Made by a program: the position numbers and the translations under genes. From assembly GCF_947500655.1 (NCBI RefSeq), contig NZ_CANMSK010000008.1, forward strand, positions 83,139-147,138: a stretch of DNA of 64,000 nucleotides, written 5' to 3'. Positions 23,138 to 33,376 of the stretch are shown one piece after another. The notes beneath the pieces are model-generated. The model searched no databases. It was not told where the DNA came from and saw nothing but the letters and a program-made list of their open reading frames with translations. The stretch is from an uncultured Psychrosphaera sp. Its GTDB lineage: Bacteria; Pseudomonadota; Gammaproteobacteria; Enterobacterales; Alteromonadaceae. How positions within the stretch are numbered: position 1 is the first letter of the stretch; the number at the start of each line of letters is the position of its first letter.

Positions 23138-24223
23138 ATGTTAAAAATTTCAATCTTAATAGGCTTAATACTTATGACTTCTAGCTGCGTAAAACACCTT
23201 GATGGCAACAAGCAACCGAAGAAATTTACCAATACAGAGATAGAACATAAGACTAGTTTTAGTGACTTTTATGCCATGCTCAAAGCTTATTGGAATGACA
23301 AACGGACACTAGCTACACCATCTTTTGATATTCCCGTTCAGCCCTTAACTGCCGAACAATTAGCACAAGATAAATTTGATGCAGTATACAGACTTGGACA
23401 CTCTACAATTTTATTACGCATAGACCACGAGTTTATCTTAATTGATCCTGTATTTAGCGACCGTGCTTCACCAGTACAATGGTTTGGCCCAAAACGCTTT
23501 CATCAACCACCTATTTCGATTGCTGATTTACCAAATATTAAAGCGGTGATCATCAGTCACGACCACTATGATCATTTAGACAAACATGCCATTAAAACTT
23601 TGGATCAAAAAGTTGAATACTTCATCACACCATTAAAAGTAGGACAACATTTACGTGGTTGGGGGATTGATGACGCTAAAATCACTGAACTAGCCTGGTG
23701 GCAAACTACTGAAATTAATACGTTAAAATTTACTGCAACACCCGCTCAACACTTTTCTGGTCGAGGATTATTCGACAAAGATGAAACCTTATGGGCAAGT
23801 TGGGTTATTGAAGGGTGGGAGTCTAAAGTATATTTTAGTGGTGACTCAGGTTACTTTGGTGGTTTTAAAGAAATAGGAAGCCGTTTAGGGCCATTTGATT
23901 TAACCTTAATTGAAACCGGTGCTTATAATGAATTATGGCCAGATATCCACATGTTTCCAGAACAAAGTTTACAAGCTCATATAGATCTAAAAGGACTTGC
24001 TATGATGCCAATTCACAATGGAACTTTCGACTTATCTTTGCATAATTGGTACGAACCATTTGAACGCATTACCGAGTTGGCTGCTGACAATTACGTCACT
24101 TTATTAACGCCAAAATTTGGTGAGGCCGTCAACATACAAACGCCTAAGCAACTGCAGAAAACACAAGAAAAAACCGCCGTAAACTGGTGGCAAGAAACAG
24201 GAAAACTAGAAAATAATAATTAG
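23138..24223 (+). CDS. MBL-fold metallohydrolase lipoprotein
   Basis: 361 residues, N-terminal signal with a probable lipobox (ILMTSSC). Metallo-beta-lactamase fold of the UlaG/NAPE-PLD-like class: VYRLGHSTILLRID, metal ligands in SHDHYDHLD, PAQHFSGRGLFD, FSGDSGYFGGF, and a late His (MMPIHNGTF). The NAPE-PLD-like subgroup cleaves phosphodiester lipids; the actual substrate here is unknown. Divergent from tetR and very likely repressed by it. Confidence 0.88.
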   Translation: MLKISILIGLILMTSSCVKHLDGNKQPKKFTNTEIEHKTSFSDFYAMLKAYWNDKRTLATPSFDIPVQPLTAEQLAQDKFDAVYRLGHSTILLRIDHEFILIDPVFSDRASPVQWFGPKRFHQPPISIADLPNIKAVIISHDHYDHLDKHAIKTLDQKVEYFITPLKVGQHLRGWGIDDAKITELAWWQTTEINTLKFTATPAQHFSGRGLFDKDETLWASWVIEGWESKVYFSGDSGYFGGFKEIGSRLGPFDLTLIETGAYNELWPDIHMFPEQSLQAHIDLKGLAMMPIHNGTFDLSLHNWYEPFERITELAADNYVTLLTPKFGEAVNIQTPKQLQKTQEKTAVNWWQETGKLENNN

Positions 24224-24228
24224 TCGTA

Positions 24229-25983
24229 TTAGCTCAGTTTAAGCGCATCGTATTGCATATAAACATCTATTGCTTTAGATTTTGCGGTAACTCTAGCAGC
24301 ACCATCAGCTTCTTCTTTCTCTATTGTCTCTTTTTTAGTTTCGCGTGTGCTTGTGTACATATTGGACAATATATCTTCTACCAATTTTAACTCACTCAAT
24401 TCAACAATCGACTCTTCTGTTACATTAGTCACACTAGATCCGTCGGTAAAATATCGACTATCTTCAACTCTGTTATCTAAGTTATGTTTTGATGCAAAGT
24501 TTAATGTATTTTGTATGCCATCCAGCGTGACTTTATTTTCTAACTCCTCTTTACGCCTTGTAATAACAACATCTTTATTCACGCCTTCCATATTTGATAG
24601 TGTTGATACTGAAGAGTAAAGTGAAAAGTTTTTCTGTTGAGTAAATTCATACATTTTTCCATGCTTTTGACTCTCGCTTACTTGCGACATTTTTATTCTG
24701 GTAACTACTTCATCGGCAAAGTTTTTATTTTCATCTAAGTTAAGTGAGAATTTATAGTCCATCAATGATGAAATTTTACTGGTAAATTGATTAGCCCCAA
24801 CCCGTTTGCCTATTGTTGGAATAACGAACTTATCTATATCATGCTGACTTTTTTGTGTATTTACATCGAACAGAGAAGTAAATGAATCTACAATAAAGTC
24901 GTTTAGTAGTTCATGATGTCCTTTTTGAAAACCAAATTCTTCAAGTAAATCTTTCATTTCCAAAGCATAACGAGTTAATTCTTCTTCATCCTTGCTGCCT
25001 AATAAGGACGTAGTTAAATCAAAGTCAAAATTTTGAAGTCCAATGTTCATGTCTATCGACAAAGTTTGTTCTTTTGTTTCTTGGTTTACCTCATATTCAT
25101 AATGGGTTTCATTGGCAAATATATTTGTATCTATTGAAAAACCTTTCAATAAACTCATATCAAAGTTTTCAGCAATATTAATACTGTCTAATCCAGCTTC
25201 CTTTCGATTGCCCCCTGCCACTTGTCCAACATACTCAGCGGTTCCCATAAATAGTTTATTTAACGCCTCGTGCTCTTCCTCTGACAATTCACCATCAACC
25301 TGATATAACAAACCATTAAAACCGCTGTCCCCATCCAAACTACTTGAAGTTCGGTAGGTGACGGTAACAATATCACCCTCCAGAGTTTCCACTTCATAAC
25401 TAACTCTCGACGCTCGACGATCAGGGAAGTCGATAAATGAGCTTCCTTTGGCAAATTCATTCTCTTTATCCAAAGTTGGAAAGTTACTTTGTAGATTATT
25501 TTCTATGTAATTTTGACTGGCAATCAAATAAGATTCAGTATCTTTATCTAGTTGACCTAAACTGCTAAAGATATCAGCAATATTTTTATGAGCAGATTCA
25601 GAATGGGTGAGAGCATGTTGAACTGTATTAAATAACTCTGCAGTATCTTTACCGTCACTAATACGATCTAGATTACCATTTACATTCTTAATAAACTGCT
25701 GCTGAATATAAAACGAGTCTTCTTTTTCAGCAATGGGAGGCGCTTCATACTGTGTAATAGATAAACTGCCATAATTTCCGGCATCTAGAAGCAGTTGATC
25801 GGCAAGTAGTTGTTCCACATTAGGTTTGGACAAAGCAACATGGCTGGAGTCTAATTCTTTAACTTTTGTGACATTTTCCAGGCTACCAGAAGCGCTCGTT
25901 AAATCATCACGAGTTAAACTGGTTTTATCACCGGCTTTATAATCAGCTGTGCTATTGACTGAGGTAGGTTTCAACAATTCCAT
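24229..25983 (-). CDS. Large hypothetical protein, unknown
   Basis: 584 residues from ATG 25983 (AGGTG 9 nt upstream; a GTG 3 codons earlier is possible). No signal peptide or membrane segment. Mostly helical and acidic, with a beta-rich middle (RVSYEVETLEGDIVTVTYRTSSS and a FDMSLLKGFSIDTNIF region) and a charged C-terminal coiled-coil-like end. The Ser/Thr-rich N-terminus looks disordered. No domain recognised. It is convergent with the MBL gene, ending 5 nt from it. Confidence 0.6.
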   Translation of the reverse strand: MELLKPTSVNSTADYKAGDKTSLTRDDLTSASGSLENVTKVKELDSSHVALSKPNVEQLLADQLLLDAGNYGSLSITQYEAPPIAEKEDSFYIQQQFIKNVNGNLDRISDGKDTAELFNTVQHALTHSESAHKNIADIFSSLGQLDKDTESYLIASQNYIENNLQSNFPTLDKENEFAKGSSFIDFPDRRASRVSYEVETLEGDIVTVTYRTSSSLDGDSGFNGLLYQVDGELSEEEHEALNKLFMGTAEYVGQVAGGNRKEAGLDSINIAENFDMSLLKGFSIDTNIFANETHYEYEVNQETKEQTLSIDMNIGLQNFDFDLTTSLLGSKDEEELTRYALEMKDLLEEFGFQKGHHELLNDFIVDSFTSLFDVNTQKSQHDIDKFVIPTIGKRVGANQFTSKISSLMDYKFSLNLDENKNFADEVVTRIKMSQVSESQKHGKMYEFTQQKNFSLYSSVSTLSNMEGVNKDVVITRRKEELENKVTLDGIQNTLNFASKHNLDNRVEDSRYFTDGSSVTNVTEESIVELSELKLVEDILSNMYTSTRETKKETIEKEEADGAARVTAKSKAIDVYMQYDALKLS

Positions 25984-26187
25984 TTCATTCACCTGGCTAA
26001 AAGAGACATTAAAAAATTAGAGGTTCTTTAAAATTGCTATCGACCAATATTGAATAAACTTTAGGCAATAAATATTTGTAATAGCCTAAGGGTTGTTTAT
26101 ATTAAATTTGGCAATATACATAAATGAATAAGCAACGGCTAAAATCAATATTGGTAAGCCATTAGTTACTGAGTAAAAGAGGATAAT

Positions 26188-27168
26188 GTGTTTTTACTAT
26201 TTTTATTTGCAACCGTCGCTATTCTAGTTTCATTTATATGTTCAATTATGGAAGCGGTTTTATTGAGCGTAACCCCAGCTTTTATTACTTCATACCCAAA
26301 TAAAAAAATAGCGTCACGGATGACAATGTTAAATCAACATGTGGATAAACCATTGTCAGCAATTTTGACATTAAACACGATTGCACACACGGCAGGAGCC
26401 GCAGGTGTTGGCGCACAAGCCTCCCATTTATACGGTGACTCATCCATTGGTATAGCCTCGGCTATTATGACCCTATTTGTTTTGGTTTTTTCTGAGATCA
26501 TTCCCAAGACATTGGGAGCCAACTATTGGCGAGAATTTGCGCCTTTTGTTACTTCAGTATTAACCTACTTAGTCTGGTTGTTAAAACCTTTTGTTTGGAT
26601 GTCAGAACTTATCACTAAGCTTTTTAAAAGGACCAATGATGAAAGCCATTATATGCGTTCGGAAATAGAAGCAATGGCAAAGATAGGTTTACAAACTGGC
26701 GCATTGCAACAAGGCGAATCAGACATCATCCAAAGCTTGCTGCATTTCAGAGAAATAACCTTACGTGAAATAATGACGCCTAGAGCCAAAGTATTTAGAT
26801 TACATAAGGACACTACAGTCGAAGATTACTGTAAATTACATGGCTCTGTTTCCTATTCCAGAATTTTAGTATTTGATAAAAATCCAGACGATATTATTGG
26901 CTACGTGCTAAAAACAGACGTCATGTTAGCCAACAGCAGAGTAAAACCTGATTATCGAATTTCAAAATTAGTTAAACCCATATTAATCGTACCTCAAACC
27001 TTATCTTTACCTGTGCTATTCAATAAGCTATTAACCCAACGAGCACACATTTGTTTAGTCGTAGATGAATATGGTGAAGTACAAGGAATAGTCGCATTAG
27101 AAGACGTTATAGAAGCTCTGTTGCAAGTCTCTATTGTGGATGAAAGAGACATAGAACCAGCTAACTAA
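26188..27168 (+). CDS. CNNM/DUF21 transporter-like protein with CBS pair
   Basis: 326 residues starting at GTG 26188, with GAGG 5 nt upstream. DUF21/CNNM membrane domain (about 1-140: SFICSIMEAVLLSVTPAFI, FSEIIPKTLGANYW) followed by a CBS pair (about 190-315: REIMTPRAKVFRL, LVVDEYGEVQGIVALEDVIEALL). The family (CorC/HlyC/YfjD/CNNM) is linked to magnesium and divalent cation export. The usual C-terminal CorC/HlyC domain is absent, as in the shorter CNNM members. Stands alone. Confidence 0.87.
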   Translation: MFLLFLFATVAILVSFICSIMEAVLLSVTPAFITSYPNKKIASRMTMLNQHVDKPLSAILTLNTIAHTAGAAGVGAQASHLYGDSSIGIASAIMTLFVLVFSEIIPKTLGANYWREFAPFVTSVLTYLVWLLKPFVWMSELITKLFKRTNDESHYMRSEIEAMAKIGLQTGALQQGESDIIQSLLHFREITLREIMTPRAKVFRLHKDTTVEDYCKLHGSVSYSRILVFDKNPDDIIGYVLKTDVMLANSRVKPDYRISKLVKPILIVPQTLSLPVLFNKLLTQRAHICLVVDEYGEVQGIVALEDVIEALLQVSIVDERDIEPAN

Positions 27169-27234
27169 TAGCTGGTCTTAGCTTACTTTTTTTCGTAAAA
27201 CGATACTTAACCTACAAATCCTCTATTTACAGAA

Positions 27235-28617
27235 TTATAAACCACCTTCGGTTAATTTCTGTGGATCAAGTAGCTGCTTTAATTCATCTCGACTGAGATC
27301 TGTATATTCTTCTGCTACATCAATAATAGGACGGCCATCGGCATAAGCCTGCTTGGCAATTTTAGCCGCTTTCTCATAACCGATTATTGGGTTTAATGCA
27401 GTTACTAAAATAGGGTTTCTGGTAAGTACCTCAGCTAACTTTTCTTCTTTCACTATAAAAGTTGCAATTGCTTTATCCGCTAATAACACACTAACGTTAG
27501 CCAGTATCTCGATAGACGACAGTAAATTATACGCCACCAATGGCAGCATCACATTTAATTCAAAATTACCGGATTGTCCAGCAATTGTAATAGCGGCGTC
27601 GTTTCCTATCACTTGAGCACCAACCATAGCCGCGGCTTCAGGTATAACTGGGTTAACTTTGCCTGGCATAATAGAAGACCCTGGCTGTAATGCCTCTAAC
27701 TCTATTTCCCCTAAACCCGCTAAAGGTCCAGAGTTCATCCAGCGTAAGTCGTTAGCAATTTTTATAATAGAAACCGCCGTAGTTTTTAATTGTCCAGAAA
27801 GGGCGACCGCTATATCTTGAGAACTAATATGAGTAAAAAAGTTAGTAGCGGGTGTAAAGATTAACCCAGTAATATCACTCAATGTTTTATTAAATATATT
27901 AGAAAATTTAGGATGTGCATTAATGCCCGTACCTACAGCTGTTCCGCCTTGTGCTAGACTTTGAATATCGGGTTGCATACTTGTTAGACGCTGAATATTT
28001 TGACTTATTTGATCAGCCCAGCAATTTAAACTCTGGCTTAGTCTCACCGGCATGGCATCCATAAGATGTGTGCGTCCCGTTTTTATATGATGATGAACAC
28101 TACTAGCCTTGTCTCTAATGCCCTAGGATAAGTGCTGTAAGGCTGGTATTAACTCTTGTTGTAGTGCGATAGCTGCACTAACATGAATGGCCGTTGGGAT
28201 AACATCATTACTACTTTGACCACAATTAATATGATCATTAGCATTCACTTTATCACCGTATATTTCACTCGCAACTGTTGCTAATACTTCATTAACATTC
28301 ATGTTAGTACTAGTGCCAGAGCCCGTTTGGAATATGTCTACCGGAAAATGTGACATCAAATCAGGGGCAACTAACATCTTATCTACTGCTTGTTTAATTG
28401 CGATACCCATCTCTTTCGGAATTTGTTTAAGCTCAATATTCGCTTGTGCTGCAGCAGATTTTATAAGTAACAAAGCTCGAATAACATTTTCAGGCATACG
28501 CTGCCCACTGACAGGAAAATTATTAACTGCCCGCTGAGTTTGTGCGCCATACAAGGCATTTTTAGGCACCTTAAGTTCGCCCATACTATCTTGTACAATC
28601 CGAAAGTTACTTGTCAT
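27235..28617 (-). pseudogene. fumC: Class II fumarate hydratase with an in-frame amber stop
   Basis: Fumarase C (fumarate to malate, TCA cycle). Reading from ATG 28617, codons run in one frame to 28126, meet TAG at 28123-28125, and continue in the same frame to the normal end. Total 459 sense codons, the usual length. All active-site segments are intact: GSGTSTNMNVNEV, GRTHLMDAMPVRLSQ, PGSSIMPGKVNP, GTGINAHP. In relatives the stop position is usually a hydrophobic residue, so one base change (for example TTG to TAG) explains it. It could be a real null, suppressor readthrough or a sequencing error. The 3' part alone opens at ATG 28062 (MDAMPV). Confidence 0.85.
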
Positions 28618-28955
28618 CTGCTTTACCTTTATTGGTTTGGGTATTGAGAATTATTCATGTGGAAAGTCCAGCTTTTACATAGTGGCTCATTACTTTTAAC
28701 TATTCCTGTAACTCCCGAACTCGATGCTGATTCTCTTCACAGTCTGCAATATGTTTTAAGTTATATCTAGGACGATAAATATTATCAGGAGACTGGCAAC
28801 CTAAATATAGCTATTATTTAGCTTGAAACACCATTTAAATGATCACTAACCTTGTTAAGATCAGACATAAAAAAAGCTGAGCAATTTATTGGCTCAGCTT
28901 TATTATTTTGTTACTTACAAGTTAAGCATTTATTCTTAACTATGAAGTTAGCTAC
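28618..28955. other. Intergenic region with terminator and possible small-gene remnant
   Basis: The minus strand 28801-28701 area is open and reads a lipoprotein-like piece (LGCQSPDNIYRPRYNL...) that ends with a stop. No start codon or intact signal sequence precedes it, and stops interrupt the frame just upstream. I take it as decayed or chance. The terminator at 28869-28901 belongs to the nitroreductase gene. Confidence 0.35.
28869..28901 (-). terminator. Terminator of the nitroreductase gene
   Basis: AAAGCTGAGC (28873-28882) / GCTCAGCTTT (28892-28901), 9-nt loop. On the minus strand the stem runs into T7 (28869-28875). Confidence 0.85.
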
Positions 28956-29594
28956 TTATTTAACTTCGGTAATAAAGTCTTCAGTTGAACGACGAACTTT
29001 TTCTAAGTTAACTAACCAATCACCTTCAGCTTCACGGTAACCTAATGGCAATAAGATCACTGATTTCAAACCTTTTTCTTTAAGGCCAAGAATTGCATCA
29101 ACTTCGTCAGGTACAAACCCTTCCATTGGCGTGCTATCTACTTTCTGTTCAGCAGCAGCAATAAGTGCAGTGCCCAAACCAATATAAGCTTGGCGAGCAG
29201 CATGTTCAAAGTTTGTTTGAGGATCACGTTGAGGATAAGTGTTTAGTAACATTTGACGGTAGTTTTCCCAACCTTCATTTGTGCCACCACGTTTTTCATT
29301 AACTAAATCAAACATATTGTTAATGCGCTCAGGCGTATAATTATCCCATGCAGCGAAAACCAATAAATGAGAACCGTCAGTAATTTGTGCTTGGTTCCAA
29401 GCATGCGGTACGATTTGTTTGCGTATTTCAGGATTCGTTACAACAAAAACTTCATAAGGCTGTAAACCACTAGAGCTGGCACTTAATCTGATTGATTCTA
29501 ATATGTAATCAACTTTCTCTTGGCTAACAGGTTTAGTCGCATCCATTTTTTTTGCAGCGTAACGCCACTGTAAATCTTTTAATAAGTCAGTCAT
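28956..29594 (-). CDS. NfsB-like nitroreductase family oxidoreductase
   Basis: 212 residues from ATG 29594 (GGGAAA upstream). FMN-dependent NAD(P)H oxidoreductase fold: RYAAKKMDATKPV start, RLSASSSGLQPYEVFVV (FMN phosphate site), ARQAYIGLGTALIAAAEQKVDSTPMEGF, and the C-terminal LPLGYR. This matches the NfsB/dihydropteridine reductase-like group that reduces nitroaromatics and quinones. Single gene with its own terminator. Confidence 0.88.
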   Translation of the reverse strand: MTDLLKDLQWRYAAKKMDATKPVSQEKVDYILESIRLSASSSGLQPYEVFVVTNPEIRKQIVPHAWNQAQITDGSHLLVFAAWDNYTPERINNMFDLVNEKRGGTNEGWENYRQMLLNTYPQRDPQTNFEHAARQAYIGLGTALIAAAEQKVDSTPMEGFVPDEVDAILGLKEKGLKSVILLPLGYREAEGDWLVNLEKVRRSTEDFITEVK

Positions 29595-29813
29595 GTATTT
29601 TCCCAATTAAATAAAGAAACAAAAAGTTATGCTTTATATGGTGTTCGCACATTTAAAAAACAAGTGTTTTATAGTCTTTAAAATTGTAGTTGAATAATAT
29701 AAATACTCATCACTATCTAACAATTAGGTGAGGCTTGTATTCCAAACTCACTCAGTGTAATTTATGTACAATAATATTAAAAAAACATCGAATGATGTCA
29801 TAAGGACTTGAAA

Positions 29814-30488
29814 ATGAAAGTGATTTCAATCGTAATGCTACTTATTATTTCATTTAATTGTACTAGTAAAAGCTCCAACTTTGATACTAGCTTTTGTGAT
29901 TCTGATTGTGTGTATGAATATCAAAGGTTCAGAAGTCTTGCCCAAAAAGATTCTGGATTAGCGGAATATATGCAAGGACTAATGCTTATAACAGGCCAAG
30001 GTACGGACAAAAATATAGATTCAGGAGTTCGGTTTATCAAAAGAGCAGCACAAAAGCATGAACCTAGTGCACAATATCAATTAGGCTACTTTTATTTATA
30101 CGGTATTTATTTTGAACCCAATCTAGAAAAAGCAAAAAAACTTTTAACTATGGCAAATAAACATAATATTAAGATTGCTAAGAAACATCTAGAAGTCATA
30201 AATAAAATAGAAAAAGCACCACTAATTAAAAATATAAATACCAAGGTGAAACCATTAACTACAAACAATAAACAACCCACTATCAAAGAAGACCTTTCGG
30301 ATTTAAAATTTGAAACTATTACAGTAACTTACACACCAAATTATTCAGATATTATATATGCAGCAGAACAACAAATTTGTAAGAATGGGTGGGGGAAAAT
30401 GGATTGTAAAACATTTTCAAATTCAGCTTTGATTCCACTTTTTAAATCAGAACAACAAGAAAATAGCGTTCTAAGTTTATATCTTTAG
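29814..30488 (+). CDS. Secreted Sel1-repeat protein
   Basis: 224 residues from ATG 29814 (AAGGA 7 nt upstream). Signal peptide (MKVISIVMLLIISFNC), possibly lipidated. Two or three Sel1-like repeats lie at about 45-115 (LAEYMQGLMLITGQGTDKNIDSGVRFIKRAAQ; PSAQYQLGYFYLYGIYFEPNLEKAKKLL). The C-terminal region is unassigned and ends with a Cys pair (QQICKNGWGKMDCKTF). Sel1 proteins usually mediate protein contacts. Partner unknown. Confidence 0.7.
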   Translation: MKVISIVMLLIISFNCTSKSSNFDTSFCDSDCVYEYQRFRSLAQKDSGLAEYMQGLMLITGQGTDKNIDSGVRFIKRAAQKHEPSAQYQLGYFYLYGIYFEPNLEKAKKLLTMANKHNIKIAKKHLEVINKIEKAPLIKNINTKVKPLTTNNKQPTIKEDLSDLKFETITVTYTPNYSDIIYAAEQQICKNGWGKMDCKTFSNSALIPLFKSEQQENSVLSLYL

Positions 30489-30551
30489 ATATAATGAATT
30501 AAGTAATAACTTAATGGGCTAGCAGTACTAGCTAACCCATTTACTATTTAT

Positions 30552-32381
30552 TTACTCAACCGTCACCGATTTAGCTAAGTTTCTTGGTTGGTCTACGTCA
30601 GTGCCTTTAATGATAGCAACGTAGTAACTCAATAACTGTAGCGGAAGAGTGTAAACAATTGGCGCTATGATTGGGTCTACGTGAGGTACTTCCATTACGC
30701 GCATTGTGTCGTCGCCTTTAAAGTGGGCGTCTTTGTCTGCGAATACATATAAAATTCCGCCACGGGCACGTACTTCTTCCACGTTAGATTTAAGTTTTTC
30801 TAATAAATCATTATTTGGCGCAACCACGATAATGGGCATTTCTGCGTCAATTAACGCTAACGGGCCATGTTTTAATTCACCGGCTGCGTATGCCTCTGCG
30901 TGTATGTATGAAATTTCTTTTAGTTTTAACGCGCCTTCCATCGCTATTGGGTATTGCTCGCCACGGCCTAAGAATAAGCTATGTTGTTTATCTGCAAATT
31001 CTTCAGCTAATTTTTCAATACCTTCATCCATAGTTAGGGTTTCTTCTAACTTATTTGGCAAGGTAGCAAGAGCAGTTACAATTTGTTTTTGTAACTCAGC
31101 CGTCATGCCTTTTTGTTTACCTAAGGCAACCGTTAACATTAATAACGCCACCAGCTGAGTAGTGAATGCTTTAGTTGAAGCAACACCAATTTCAGCACCC
31201 GCATTGGTCATAACCGCTAAGTCAGACTCACGTACTAATGATGAACCTGGTACGTTACACACACTTAAACTGGCTTTATAACCAATCTCTTTTGCTAAAC
31301 GAAGCGCAGCTAAAGTATCAGCTGTTTCGCCCGACTGTGAAATAGTTACGATTAACGAGTTAGCTGGCACAAATGACTTTCTGTATCTAAATTCAGATGC
31401 AATCTCAATATTACAACTTACATTAGCAAGTGACTCTAACCAGTAACGCGCAACCATGCCCGAATGATAAGAAGTACCACAAGCAATAATTTGCACATGG
31501 TCAATACCTTTTAAGATCTCTGCTGCATTTTCGCCTAAGTATTCTTCAATAACCGTATCTGCATTAATACGATTTAATAGTGTATTACGCACAGCGGCAG
31601 GTTGTTCATGAATTTCTTTCATCATGTAGTGACGGTATTCACCTTTATCACCCGCATCATGAGTTACCGTAGACTCGTTAATTTCACGCTCAACTGCGTT
31701 ACCGTCTGCATCAAAAATATTAATTTCATCTCGCGTTATTTCTGCAACATCACCTTCTTCTAAAAAGATGAACTGACGCGTAACGGGTAATAAAGCTAGC
31801 TGATCAGAAGCAACAAAGTTTTCACCAATACCCACACCAATCACTAATGGGCTACCAGAGCGAGCGACAACAATACGATCTGGATTTGCAGGTTCCATAA
31901 TAACCGTGCCGTAAGCACCATCTAATTGCTTAACTGATTTTTGTACCGCGGCTAATAATGTGTCTGTGCTTTTACGGTTTTCATTAACCAAATGCGCCAT
32001 GACTTCGGTGTCGGTAGCGGAAGTAAATGTATATCCTTTGGCTTTTAATTCTGTACGTAAAGCTTCGTGGTTTTCAATAATGCCATTGTGTACTAATGCA
32101 ATATTGTCTGATAAATGTGGGTGAGCATTTTCTTGTGTTACGCCGCCATGTGTTGCCCAACGAGTATGTGCAATACCAGTGGTGCCATTTACTTTTGACT
32201 TGGCAACCGCTTCCGCAAGATTCTTAACTTTACCAACTTCACGCTCACGTTTTAACGTACCGTCACTTTCCATTAAAGCAACACCTGCAGAGTCGTATCC
32301 ACGGTATTCAAGACGTTTAAGGCCTTCTAATAATATATTTACTATATGGCGTTCAGCTACGCCACCAACGATTCCACACAT
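30552..32381 (-). CDS. glmS: Glutamine--fructose-6-phosphate aminotransferase (isomerizing)
   Basis: 609 residues from ATG 32381; GGAG lies 8 nt upstream and removal of Met leaves the catalytic Cys1 (MCGIVGG). N-terminal glutaminase domain ([26 protein letters not shown]) and two SIS sugar-isomerase domains ([46 protein letters not shown]). Ends AKSVTVE as usual. It makes glucosamine-6-phosphate for peptidoglycan and LPS. The DeoR gene lies upstream on the same strand, with a 98-nt gap. Confidence 0.97.
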   Translation of the reverse strand: MCGIVGGVAERHIVNILLEGLKRLEYRGYDSAGVALMESDGTLKREREVGKVKNLAEAVAKSKVNGTTGIAHTRWATHGGVTQENAHPHLSDNIALVHNGIIENHEALRTELKAKGYTFTSATDTEVMAHLVNENRKSTDTLLAAVQKSVKQLDGAYGTVIMEPANPDRIVVARSGSPLVIGVGIGENFVASDQLALLPVTRQFIFLEEGDVAEITRDEINIFDADGNAVEREINESTVTHDAGDKGEYRHYMMKEIHEQPAAVRNTLLNRINADTVIEEYLGENAAEILKGIDHVQIIACGTSYHSGMVARYWLESLANVSCNIEIASEFRYRKSFVPANSLIVTISQSGETADTLAALRLAKEIGYKASLSVCNVPGSSLVRESDLAVMTNAGAEIGVASTKAFTTQLVALLMLTVALGKQKGMTAELQKQIVTALATLPNKLEETLTMDEGIEKLAEEFADKQHSLFLGRGEQYPIAMEGALKLKEISYIHAEAYAAGELKHGPLALIDAEMPIIVVAPNNDLLEKLKSNVEEVRARGGILYVFADKDAHFKGDDTMRVMEVPHVDPIIAPIVYTLPLQLLSYYVAIIKGTDVDQPRNLAKSVTVE

Positions 32382-32491
32382 AATTTTCTCCAATATTTAT
32401 TAAGTGTAAAAACAGAACCTTGCCTGCTTTTAAATATTTTTATACGCCTGTTTTTTTATTAATACTAAAAATTTATACTAGGCTTTTATAA

Positions 32492-33253
32492 CTAATACGC
32501 TTTGATTACTAAAACATTTTGAGCGGTTATTAAGCGCTCACTTTCGGCATCTATATCTGCGTCTGTTACTAACACATCTATGTCTTGCCAACTCAATTCT
32601 AAATTCGGTATTTTACGTTCTAACTTTTCTGACTCTGCCAATACAATCACTTGTTGTGACACTTGTGCCATTACTCGGCTTAAGTTTGTTAGTTCATTAA
32701 AGGTGGTAGATCCGCGAGTAACATCTAATCCAGAAGCACCCAAAAAAGCTTGATCAAAGTTATACGCCTTTAACATATTCTCAGCCAACTGACCTTGAAA
32801 TGAATGCGATTGTGCATCCCAAGTGCCACCTGTCATTAACAAAGTAGGTTCGTTCTCTAGCTCCAGAATATGATTGGCAACTTCTAGCGAGTTGCTCATC
32901 ACCACTAAACCACGTATATGTTGAGCGTGAGATAAAACCGAAGAAGTTGTGCTGCCACTGTCTATGACAATACGGTTATGATCGTTGATTAGCTCAGCAG
33001 CGGCTTTTGCAATGGCTTGCTTTCGTTTTGAAACTTCAGGCCCCGCTAATTCTGACGACCCAGACGGTAAAGCAATGGCGCCACCGTATTTACGCAATAA
33101 CAAACCATTAGACTCAAGGGCGGTTAAATCTTTACGAATAGTCACTTCCGACGTATTAAACATAGATTTTAATGCATCAACCGTTACTTCTTGCTGAGCA
33201 TTCACTAATTCAACAATAGAACGACGACGAGATTGTGTATTTCGTTTTTGCAC
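32492..33253 (-). CDS. DeoR-family regulator upstream of glmS
   Basis: DeoR-type helix-turn-helix at the N-terminus (RRSIVELVNAQQEVTVDALKSMFNTSEVTIRKDLTALESNGLLLRKYGGA) and a DeoR C-terminal sensor domain (IDSGSTTSSVL, FLGASGLDVTRGSTTFNE). I place the start at GTG 33253 (M-QKRNT, the usual N-terminus of these proteins); TTG 33265 is the alternative and neither has a strong ribosome site. A linked role in amino-sugar control is inferred from its position before glmS. TTTCG boxes in and before the gene suggest self-control. Confidence 0.82.
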   Translation of the reverse strand: MQKRNTQSRRRSIVELVNAQQEVTVDALKSMFNTSEVTIRKDLTALESNGLLLRKYGGAIALPSGSSELAGPEVSKRKQAIAKAAAELINDHNRIVIDSGSTTSSVLSHAQHIRGLVVMSNSLEVANHILELENEPTLLMTGGTWDAQSHSFQGQLAENMLKAYNFDQAFLGASGLDVTRGSTTFNELTNLSRVMAQVSQQVIVLAESEKLERKIPNLELSWQDIDVLVTDADIDAESERLITAQNVLVIKAY

Positions 33254-33299
33254 AGATTCAACCAATTAAGTTTCGATTCGAAAGATTATAGTTTCGTTT
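33240..33299. promoter_or_regulatory. TTTCG-type operator cluster of the DeoR regulator
   Basis: Three TTTCG(T/A)TT boxes: 33240-33247, 33271-33278 (inside the palindrome TTTCGATTCGAAA, 33271-33283) and 33292-33299. Start-to-start spacings are 31 and 21 bp, close to whole helical turns. Such repeats are typical of DeoR-family operators. Confidence 0.5.
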
Positions 33300-33376
33300 A
33301 CAGTTAAATCAAGTGTTTATTTAAAATAATTGGGGATTTTATTAGTTTATAGATTAAAACAATAGCTAACTTAAGG

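Noticed and set aside
28864..28911. 16-codon open frame MSDLNKV... after the nitroreductase terminator
   Set aside because: It begins inside the terminator T-run with no ribosome site and ends quickly.
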